A stretch of 64,000 bases of DNA from an uncultured Lachnospiraceae bacterium (GTDB taxonomy: Bacteria; Bacillota; Clostridia; Lachnospirales; Lachnospiraceae). Below, piece after piece: positions 25,835 through 32,117 of the stretch (position 1 is its first letter; the number at the start of each line of letters is the position of its first letter). The notes beneath the pieces were generated by a model. That model did not search any database. It saw nothing but the letters and a program-made list of their open reading frames with translations, and was not told the DNA's origin. The translations under genes were made by a program, and so were the position numbers. Location of the stretch: positions 1-64,000 of the forward strand of contig CAMJHQ010000011.1 in assembly GCA_946405625.1 (NCBI GenBank), read 5' to 3'.

Positions 25835-26846
25835 GAGCTTCTTCACCTACCTCTCTTACAAAGATCTCATGAAGTGAAAGCTCAGAAAGATCGAATCTTA
25901 CTATATTGATGTCTGCATTAATGAGATCCTTGAGGAGCGCATTTGCCTGAGCATCTCCTGTTACTCTGAGCTTATATTCATTTTCCTTCTCTGAAAGAAT
26001 CTCGATGTTATTCTTTTTGATATACTCCGTAACATCCTGCTCAACCTTAAGTGTAAGGTTTACACGGCCATATGACTTCTTGATATCATTAAGATTTCCC
26101 TTAACTACAGCCTTGGATCTATGCATGATTGTTATATCGGTACAGAACTCTTCAACAACCTCCATCTGATGGCTGGACATAATTATGTACTTTCCTGCTG
26201 CAATCTGCTCTCTGACAACCTCCTTCAGGATGTCTGCATTTACAGGATCAAGACCCGAGAAAGGCTCATCAAGAACAAGAAGTTCAGGATCTGAAAGCAT
26301 CGCTATAAGGAACTGAATCTTCTGCTGATTACCCTTTGAAAGCTGATCAGGGCTCTTTGGCTTAAGCTTCTTCTTGCGAACAACCTTAGCAGGAGCCTCC
26401 TCAACTTCCGGCTCGCCTGCAGCAGCACGTCTCTTCTTTTCAAGTTCTTCCTGCTCCTTAGCAAACTTCTCAGGGAAGAGATATTCATTTACCTTAAGTC
26501 TGTCTGACCAATACTCAATTCTTTCATCTATAAGCTTCCTCGGAACTCCTCTGAGTTCTCCGAAATATCTGATCTGATCTATAAGTGAATACTTTGGATA
26601 AAGTCCTCTTTCCTCTGCAAGATATCCTATATTACAATTATCGAAGGTAAGCGGTTCGCCGTTCCAAAGAGCCTCTCCACCATCCTTATCAAGCATTCCA
26701 AGGATCATTCTGATTGAAGTCGACTTGCCTGCACCATTAGTTCCGAGCATTGCATATACGCCCGGCTTCGGCATTTCAAAACCGATATGATCTACAACCA
26801 CTTTCTCTCCGTACTTTTTAAATAAATCTTTGACAACCAGTCCCAT
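25824..26846 (-). CDS. ABC transporter ATP-binding protein (NatA-like) with charged insertion
   Basis: 340 residues. Walker A GTNGAGKST (35-43), signature LSKGNQQKI (about 169-177), Walker B LLVLDEP, H-loop SSHQM, and a C-terminal extension of about 110 residues as in NatA/YhaQ. An unusual stretch of about 40 residues rich in Lys, Glu, Ala and Pro (about 127-167) sits between the helical subdomain and the signature motif. Operon order ATPase, permease, permease. Inverted repeats lie in the upstream region (26907-26972). Confidence 0.92.
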   Translation of the reverse strand: MGLVVKDLFKKYGEKVVVDHIGFEMPKPGVYAMLGTNGAGKSTSIRMILGMLDKDGGEALWNGEPLTFDNCNIGYLAEERGLYPKYSLIDQIRYFGELRGVPRKLIDERIEYWSDRLKVNEYLFPEKFAKEQEELEKKRRAAAGEPEVEEAPAKVVRKKKLKPKSPDQLSKGNQQKIQFLIAMLSDPELLVLDEPFSGLDPVNADILKEVVREQIAAGKYIIMSSHQMEVVEEFCTDITIMHRSKAVVKGNLNDIKKSYGRVNLTLKVEQDVTEYIKKNNIEILSEKENEYKLRVTGDAQANALLKDLINADINIVRFDLSELSLHEIFVREVGEEAHEE

Positions 26847-26958
26847 TTCTTACCTCCATTAAACCTTACTTGGGATATCCCACATACTTTATATCTTACG
26901 AATGTATACAACATCTGAAGAAATATTTTAAAAAATATGTTGTAAAATGTATTTAATC

Positions 26959-26972
26959 TGTCGTAAACGACA
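26959..26972. promoter_or_regulatory. Candidate operator TGTCGTAAACGACA
   Basis: A perfect 14-base palindrome, 113 bases upstream of the NatA-type gene; a wider inverted repeat ACAACAT...ATGTTGT (about 26908-26948) and TGGGATATCCCA (26871-26882) lie between. They suggest regulated transcription; the binding protein is unknown (the XRE gene at 27138 is a candidate). Confidence 0.4.
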
Positions 26973-27038
26973 AATAGTATTTTCACATTTGAATAAAACA
27001 AATATTCATCATTCAAAGTTACACTCTTAGTTAAATTT

Positions 27039-27165
27039 TCTGTATCAAGACAGTTATTCTTTCATATCACAGATGCGGTTCTTCTGTATCAAGATAGTTA
27101 TTCTTCTTCCCAGAACAGTTCATCTGCTTGCAGACATCTATTCTTCTTCCCAGAACAGTTCATCC
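27039..27165. repeat. Tandem duplication of the 3' end of the XRE gene and its flank
   Basis: TTCTTCTTCCCAGAACAGTT at 27141 (end of the coding frame) recurs at 27101, a 40-base step, after the stop. A second pair, TCTGTATCAAGA-AGTTATTCTT, occurs at about 27039 and 27083. Confidence 0.7.
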
Positions 27166-27335
27166 AAACTCTTTCCCAAGACCTTGCATATATTGATGCA
27201 AAGCTTGATAGTCGGATTATAATCACCTTTCTCAATTGAATTTATAGTCTGTCTCGAAACACCAACGGCTTTTGCCAACTGATCCTGCGACATATCCAGA
27301 CCGGCCCGGGCAGCTTTAAGCTTCAGATTCTTCAT
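27138..27335 (-). CDS. XRE-family transcription regulator (short HTH)
   Basis: 65 residues from the ATG at 27335, nine bases after GGAGG; an earlier in-frame start at 27365 has no good site. Almost the whole protein is a Cro/C1 helix-turn-helix: SQDQLAKAVGVSRQTINSIEKG, and it ends LDELFWEEE, the usual ending of the short YozG-like regulators in Firmicutes. It overlaps the end of the membrane protein gene upstream by 20 bases, a common pairing of a small XRE repressor with a DERQ-motif membrane protein. Its 3' end has been duplicated after the stop. Confidence 0.95.
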   Translation of the reverse strand: MKNLKLKAARAGLDMSQDQLAKAVGVSRQTINSIEKGDYNPTIKLCINICKVLGKSLDELFWEEE

Positions 27336-27858
27336 CTTCCTCGTCCTCCTTTCTGTCAATCGCATTCTTTATTACCAGCTCTATAAGTACTATTATGAGG
27401 AGAATTCCGAGATATACATTTACCAGATTAAAATTCAGAGAACCATCCCTGATGAGCCCCTTTGAATGGATTGATGAAAAACCTACTAACATATTAAACA
27501 GTCCTGCAACTATCGCAAAGATAACCCATTTTTTATAATTTAAATTAAGCTCTATATATGCATTGTTCCATATACAATATGAAACATGTACCGGTATTCC
27601 GATTGCCATCGGAATAAAATAGACCAGATCCCCCAAAAGCTTTTTGGTCTCATCATTGATCAACACCGGCATAAAGCACATCACGATAAGTATTATGTAA
27701 AAAGCCAACATATAACCGCGTCCTCTTATCGCCATCTGTCTTTCATCATACTTTGGCTTCATTGAGGAATCTCCGTGAAAGCTCTTAGACAAAGCAATAA
27801 TGAGAACTAAACATATCACCACCATGATTGCGACTGCCATTATCAAATTTCCATTCAT
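27316..27858 (-). CDS. Small membrane protein paired with XRE regulator
   Basis: 180 residues with four or five membrane segments and a conserved cytosolic KYDERQMAIRGRGY motif after the first helix; the C-terminus is acidic. Proteins with the DERQ motif commonly precede short XRE regulators in Firmicutes and may act as a membrane anti-regulator or sensor. AGGTATAG lies before the ATG. A 26-base repeat (27913-27990) occupies the region upstream. Function inferred from the pairing only. Confidence 0.75.
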   Translation of the reverse strand: MNGNLIMAVAIMVVICLVLIIALSKSFHGDSSMKPKYDERQMAIRGRGYMLAFYIILIVMCFMPVLINDETKKLLGDLVYFIPMAIGIPVHVSYCIWNNAYIELNLNYKKWVIFAIVAGLFNMLVGFSSIHSKGLIRDGSLNFNLVNVYLGILLIIVLIELVIKNAIDRKEDEEDEESEA

Positions 27859-27912
27859 GACTATACCTCCAAAAACACAAACTAATTTTTATAATCACTT
27901 GATGTTAAAACA

Positions 27913-27990
27913 TGGCTGTTTACATCAGCCTTAAGTTTTGGCCGTTTACATCAGCCTTTAGTCTTGGCCGTTTACATCAATCTTAGATCA
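27913..27990. repeat. Three 26-bp tandem repeats
   Basis: TGGCCGTTTACATCAGCCTT-type units start at 27913, 27939 and 27965 (period 26), 55 bases before the membrane protein gene. Position between the leader and the long repeat field. Confidence 0.75.
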
Positions 27991-28144
27991 TAAAACAACA
28001 CATCTGATGTTGAGATAATACATCTTTGCAAACATTTTGTCAAGTATGTTTTACATTTATTTTATTCTTTTTTACATTTTTCTTGTTCTATTTTACATTT
28101 TGACTGTAATATTTGTATTTTCATTCTCCGTTTTTGTCTTTTAT
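27991..28144. other. AT-rich intergenic stretch
   Basis: No gene, hairpin or clear promoter seen. It is pyrimidine-rich on the plus strand with repeated TTTTACATTT words and leads into the 73-bp array. Confidence 0.4.
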
Positions 28145-28571
28145 GTTAGTAAATCACTTCTGCTACATGACTTTCTTATTTCTTATTTCTTACTTTACTA
28201 ACAATTCTTCACTTTTCCCTTTTCTGTTAGTATATTACTTCTTCCACTCGCCTTTCTTTTTCGGACGGTACTAACAATTCCTCTCGTTTTCCTTTTCTGT
28301 TAGTAAATTACTTCTTCCACTTGCCTTTCTTTTTCGGACGGTACTAACAATTCTTCTCGTTTTCCTTTTCTGTTAGTAAATTACTTCTTCAACTTGCCTT
28401 TCTTTTTCGGACAGTACTAACAATTCTTCTCGTTTTCCTTTTCTGTTAGTAAATCACTTCTTCAACTTGCCTTTCTTTTTCGGACGGTACTAACAATTCT
28501 TCCCGTTTGCCTTTTTTGTTAGTAAATTGCTTCTGCTGCTTGACTTTCTTTTTCTGGCGGTACCAAAAATT
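28145..28571. repeat. 73-bp tandem array with GTTAGTA/TACTAAC inverted heptamers
   Basis: GTTAGTA starts units at 28145, 28226, 28299, 28372, 28445 and 28518 (spacings 81 then exactly 73). Each unit carries GTTAGTA and, about 40 bases on, TACTAAC, so each can form a long hairpin. Unit length is not a multiple of three and no frame is kept open. Copies are 85-95 percent alike by eye; the last loses TACTAAC. Confidence 0.85.
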
Positions 28572-28588
28572 CTTCTATAGAGTAAAAA

Positions 28589-28622
28589 ACTGCCAAAAGC
28601 CATAAACCAGGCAATTGGCAGT
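28589..28622 (-). terminator. Intrinsic terminator after the antiporter transcript
   Basis: ACTGCCAA (28589-28596) pairs with TTGGCAGT (28615-28622); the minus transcript continues TTTTTTACT. It ends the transcript that runs through the 18-bp repeats from the antiporter gene. Confidence 0.75.
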
Positions 28623-28626
28623 CATC

Positions 28627-28798
28627 CAACTCAGTTTTTCATTCAACTCAGTTTTTTATTTCAACTCAATTTTATCATTCAACTCAGTTTTATCATTCAA
28701 CTTAGTTTTGTCATTCAACTTAGCTTTATAATTCAACTTAGTTTTATCATTCAACTTAGCTTTATCATTCAACTCAGCTTTATCAATCATCTCAACTT
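28627..28798 (-). repeat. 18-bp tandem repeats downstream of the antiporter
   Basis: About ten units of AATGATAAAACTAAGTTG (minus strand) with single substitutions. Most units are exactly 18 bases, so a reading frame of six-residue repeats is kept open through seven of them. Confidence 0.85.
28656..28790 (-). CDS. Possible 44-residue hexapeptide-repeat protein
   Basis: An ATG at 28790 opens a frame of 44 residues: MIDKAEL, then units NDKAKL, NDKTKL, NYKAKL, NDKTKL, NDKTEL, NDKIEL, Lys, stop. It lies wholly in the 18-bp array between the antiporter stop (28845) and the terminator (28589-28622), so it would be transcribed. The ribosome site is poor (GTTGAG). It may be an expressed small protein or only an open frame created by a repeat whose length happens to be a multiple of three. 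Low certainty. Confidence 0.2.
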   Translation of the reverse strand: MIDKAELNDKAKLNDKTKLNYKAKLNDKTKLNDKTELNDKIELK

Positions 28799-28844
28799 TA
28801 TTTTCCGGAAACTGAATTCATTCTATAATCACATTGACGCAACA

Positions 28845-29849
28845 TCATCGTATCGCCGCAAAAACAATATACGCAGAGTAGAGAAGTAACATCAGAACTC
28901 CTCCTGATCTTTCAAGCTTCTTCTTTTTGAATACCAAAAGTATTATAAGAATGCTCATAAGGATAAGTACTACCATATCGAAGATCGATGCTCTGTTAAC
29001 TGCTATCGGGTGAATGGTTGAAGATACTCCGAGTATCAGAAGATTATTGAAAATGTTTGAGCCCACGACATTGCCGATTGCAAGTCCGGTCTCACCCTTT
29101 TTAGCAGCAACTATAGACGTAACAAGCTCCGGAAGTGATGTTCCGAGTGCAACAACCGTAAGTCCGATCAGCGTTTCGGTCATTCCGAAAGAACGTGCTA
29201 TATACTGTGAGCTGTAAACAACTGCCTGTCCGCCTGCAACTATAAGCGCAAGTCCGACAAGGATAAGCATAACGCATTTGCCCGGGGTGATATCATTTAT
29301 CTCCTCCTCCGGTGTCGGATTTTTCTTTGCATCATATATGAGCAAGAAAATGTAAACTGCGAAAATCACAAGAAATGAAATCGAAAGTGTACGTGTAACC
29401 TTTCCGATATCTTCTGACATATCCAGTCCGAGTCTTCCTGCAGAGCTGCTTTCAAACAGTTTACCGCTTATAACTGCTCCGAATCCTGTTGCAAAAAAAG
29501 TCAGCACCATCGCACCGATTGAAAAAGGGAAATCTCTCTTAAGAATAATGGCATCTACCGGCACGCTATGAATAACAGCACACACACCCAGCACTACCAT
29601 AAGATTGAAAATGTTTGAGCCTACGACATTACTAAAAGCTATTTCATTAGAGCCCTTAAGTGCAGCCGTAGTACTAACAGCAAGTTCCGGAGCACTTGTT
29701 CCCATAGCAACTATAGTAAGACCGATTATAACCGAAGAAACATGCAGTTTTTTTGCAACAGCAGCGCTTCCGTCAACAAACCAGTCAGCACCCTTTACAA
29801 GTCCTACAAATCCGACTATCAATAGCATAAAGTTTAGAAATAGCAGCAA
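28845..29849 (-). CDS. Ca2+/cation antiporter, CaCA family (YrbG-like), Mn-riboswitch controlled
   Basis: 334 residues from a TTG at 29849, about eight bases after GGGAGGG; ATG codons upstream lack a site and lie nearer the terminator. About ten membrane segments in two homologous halves, each with the alpha-repeat motif: VAMGTSAPELAVS + NVVGSNIFN and VALGTSLPELVTS + NVVGSNIFN. Such proteins exchange Ca2+ or other cations against Na+ or H+. The leader holds a yybP-ykoY riboswitch (30001-30145) with a terminator, so manganese is likely to switch the gene on, and Mn2+ export is a reasonable function. Family strong, substrate inferred. Confidence 0.93.
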   Translation of the reverse strand: MLLFLNFMLLIVGFVGLVKGADWFVDGSAAVAKKLHVSSVIIGLTIVAMGTSAPELAVSTTAALKGSNEIAFSNVVGSNIFNLMVVLGVCAVIHSVPVDAIILKRDFPFSIGAMVLTFFATGFGAVISGKLFESSSAGRLGLDMSEDIGKVTRTLSISFLVIFAVYIFLLIYDAKKNPTPEEEINDITPGKCVMLILVGLALIVAGGQAVVYSSQYIARSFGMTETLIGLTVVALGTSLPELVTSIVAAKKGETGLAIGNVVGSNIFNNLLILGVSSTIHPIAVNRASIFDMVVLILMSILIILLVFKKKKLERSGGVLMLLLYSAYIVFAAIR

Positions 29850-29975
29850 AGTAAATCCCTCCCTGATCATTATCATTTTTATAAATTTCAGTGGGTTACA
29901 AATCAAAGTTATCGTCATACAGACACTAATCTTCAATTCATTCCTTTTGTTTCAGAAGCAGTTGTTATAAAAAAA

Positions 29976-30011
29976 GAGACTTTCACCGCGGTAATTCGCA
30001 GTGAAAGTCTC
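29976..30011 (-). terminator. Riboswitch-controlled terminator
   Basis: GAGACTTTCAC (29976-29986) pairs with GTGAAAGTCTC (30001-30011), and the minus transcript continues TTTTTTT. The 5' strand of this stem on the transcript (GAGACTTTCAC at 30011-30001) is also the 3' strand of the aptamer P1 stem, so ligand binding should prevent termination. Confidence 0.9.
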
Positions 30012-30145
30012 GCAATTTACAATATACTCCGGGGACACAAGTCCCGATCTGACGAAGTTATATAACATCATATACCCAACTTATAAGTCGTAAGGTATTA
30101 CACCACATATCTGTGGAATGATGCAAGCTACTCCCCTTCAACATG
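30001..30145 (-). ncRNA. yybP-ykoY (Mn2+) riboswitch
   Basis: The minus strand reads GTTGAAGGGGAGTAGC at the 5' end (30143-30127 region), contains TTCGTCAG before a GGGAC-TTGT-GTCCC hairpin, and ends GCGAGACTTTCAC. GGGGAGTAGC, the CGTCA element and GCGAGAC are the conserved parts of the yybP-ykoY aptamer. P1 pairs GTTGAAG with CTTTCAC; P2 includes CATCAT/ATGATG, CCACA/TGTGG and ATACC/GGTAT. The terminator overlaps P1. The downstream antiporter is a known gene type for this riboswitch. Confidence 0.92.
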
Positions 30146-30148
30146 ATG

Positions 30149-30177
30149 AGTATAACAAACATAAAACTATCAGTCAA
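30149..30177 (-). promoter_or_regulatory. Promoter of the antiporter riboswitch transcript
   Basis: Minus strand TTGACT (30172-30177), 17-base spacer, TATACT (30149-30154), just upstream of the aptamer start. Confidence 0.75.
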
Positions 30178-30219
30178 CAATATATATTTGATTTTCAGCA
30201 ATATATATTTGATTTTCAG
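30178..30219. repeat. 21-bp AT-rich direct repeat
   Basis: CAATATATATTTGATTTTCA repeats at 30178 and 30199. It lies directly behind the -35 element of the riboswitch promoter and downstream of gpmI, so it could act as an UP-like element or be an expanded 3' sequence. Confidence 0.6.
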
Positions 30220-30280
30220 CAAAAATGTATGCTGTTTCATTCTGACAAAATCGCAAATATATTCTGACTGGATTATATAC

Positions 30281-31873
30281 TTACTTTCTTACAAGAAGTG
30301 AATGACCTGTCATTTCAGCAGGCTGCTCAAGTCCCATAACCTCAAGAAGTGTAGGAACGATATCGCAGAGCTTTCCGCCTTCTGCAAGTGTGTATGCAGG
30401 ATCATAATTGTAAAGGATAAACGGAACAGGATTTGTTGTATGAGCTGTATGTGGCTCACCTGTTTCAGCATTGATCATCTGCTCACAATTACCGTGATCT
30501 GCACAGATGAAGAGAACTCCGTCCATTTCCTTAACTGCTTCAACTGCAGTTCCAACGCAGCTGTCCACTGTCTCAACTGCTGCGATTGCAGCTGAAAGAA
30601 CTCCTGTATGGCCAACCATGTCAGGGTTAGCAAAGTTGATGATGATCACATCATATTCACCGGATCTGATAGCTGCATTAAGCTTCTCGCTAACTTCAGG
30701 AGCACTCATCTCAGGCTGAAGATCATATGTTGCAACAGCAGGTGAGTTAACAAGGATTCTCTCCTCATCCTTGTTTGGCTCTTCAATACCGCCGTTGAAG
30801 AAGAATGTTACATGAGCATACTTCTCTGTCTCTGCAAGTCTGAGCTGCTTGAGTCCCTTCTTTGCAAGGTATTCGCCAAATGTATTCGTAATCTCCTGCT
30901 TCTTGAATGCTACAAACTTGTTAGGGATTGTCTCATCATAATCCTTGAAACATACATATGTAAGAGGCATATATCCGTTAGCACGCTTAAGGTACTTGAT
31001 ACATTTTGTATCTTCAGCATCACCTTCCTGTGCAGCGATATCTTCATCTGTAAAACAGAATGCCTTTGTAATCTCACGTGCTCTGTCAGGACGGAAGTTG
31101 AAGAAGATTACAGAATCTCCTGCCTTTACGAGTGAAAGCGGATTTCCAGCTTCATCTGTGATAACTGTAGGAAGCACGAACTCATCTGTTACTCCGTTAT
31201 CATAAGAATCCTGCATAGCCTGAACAGGATCTGTAGCCTTAACGCCCTCTCCTGTTACAAGTGAATCATACGCTTTCTGTACACGATCCCAGTTATTATC
31301 TCTGTCCATTGCATAATAACGTCCTGAAAGTGAAGCAACCTTACCAACGCCGATTTCCTTTGTCTTATCAACAAGCTCCTGAAGGTAATCCTTACCTGAT
31401 GCAGGAGGTGTATCTCTTCCGTCAAAGAAAGGATGAATGTAAACATTCTCAAAGCCTTCCTTCTTACAAAGCTCAAGGATAGCATAGAGATGTGTATTGT
31501 GGCTGTGAACACCACCATCTGAAAGAAGTCCCCAGAGATGAAGGTCACTGTTCTTTTCCTTACAATTGTTGATTGCACGGAGGAGCTCCTCGTTCTTGAA
31601 GAAATCTCCGTCCTCTATATACTTTGTAATAAGAGTAAGATCCTGGTAAATGATTCTTCCGGAACCTATGTTCATATGACCAACTTCTGAGTTACCCATC
31701 TGTCCGTCAGGAAGACCCACTGCAAGACCTGATGCATAACCCTTCTGGAAAGGGCATTCTGCCATCAGCTTATCGATATTAGGTGTCTTACCCATGTAAA
31801 CCGCATTTGCTTCATGATTATCTGAAAGTCCGAATCCATCAAGGACCATCAGTACTACAGGTTTTTTACTCAT
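30281..31873 (-). CDS. gpmI: 2,3-bisphosphoglycerate-independent phosphoglycerate mutase
   Basis: 530 residues. Interconverts 3- and 2-phosphoglycerate in glycolysis using two Mn2+ ions. Metal Asp12 in MVLDGFGLS, catalytic Ser62 in MGNSEVGHMNIG, further motifs HPFFDGRDTPP, SLSGRYYAMDRDNNWDR, NFANPDMVGHTG and CADHGNCEQM. Length slightly above the usual 510. AGGAGAAAG lies before the ATG. Monocistronic; no clear terminator seen downstream. The enzyme is Mn-dependent and sits beside an Mn-riboswitch controlled antiporter, perhaps by chance. Strong call. Confidence 0.97.
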   Translation of the reverse strand: MSKKPVVLMVLDGFGLSDNHEANAVYMGKTPNIDKLMAECPFQKGYASGLAVGLPDGQMGNSEVGHMNIGSGRIIYQDLTLITKYIEDGDFFKNEELLRAINNCKEKNSDLHLWGLLSDGGVHSHNTHLYAILELCKKEGFENVYIHPFFDGRDTPPASGKDYLQELVDKTKEIGVGKVASLSGRYYAMDRDNNWDRVQKAYDSLVTGEGVKATDPVQAMQDSYDNGVTDEFVLPTVITDEAGNPLSLVKAGDSVIFFNFRPDRAREITKAFCFTDEDIAAQEGDAEDTKCIKYLKRANGYMPLTYVCFKDYDETIPNKFVAFKKQEITNTFGEYLAKKGLKQLRLAETEKYAHVTFFFNGGIEEPNKDEERILVNSPAVATYDLQPEMSAPEVSEKLNAAIRSGEYDVIIINFANPDMVGHTGVLSAAIAAVETVDSCVGTAVEAVKEMDGVLFICADHGNCEQMINAETGEPHTAHTTNPVPFILYNYDPAYTLAEGGKLCDIVPTLLEVMGLEQPAEMTGHSLLVRK

Positions 31874-31973
31874 ATCTTTCTCCTCTTCTATAATCGACGC
31901 CTAAAGTGACGCATATATATAAGTTAAATTTATTTAACCCGCAACATTGTACTATAAAACATTTTTGTTCTCA

Positions 31974-32052
31974 ACTGTTTTATTAATTTATAATATTTCA
32001 CTGTTTTATTAATTTATAATATTTAACTGTTTTACTATTTATATAATATTTC
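31974..32052. repeat. Three 26-bp AT-rich repeats downstream of feoB
   Basis: ACTGTTTTATTAATTTATAA units start at 31974, 32000 and 32026 (period 26, the third diverged). They lie 65-145 bases after the feoB stop. No other feature is seen in 31874-32117. Confidence 0.65.
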
Positions 32053-32117
32053 ATTGTTGACCCGGCAAAGTTATTCTGAGTTTCATGCAATCCGGTTATT
32101 TATAGATTTTCTGATAC

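Noticed and set aside
28145-28571. Possible CRISPR array
   Set aside because: Whole 73-base units repeat with no unique spacers, and there are no cas genes.
30020-30110. tRNA-like hairpins in the region before the antiporter
   Set aside because: They are P2/P3 parts of the yybP-ykoY aptamer on the minus strand; no cloverleaf or T loop is found.
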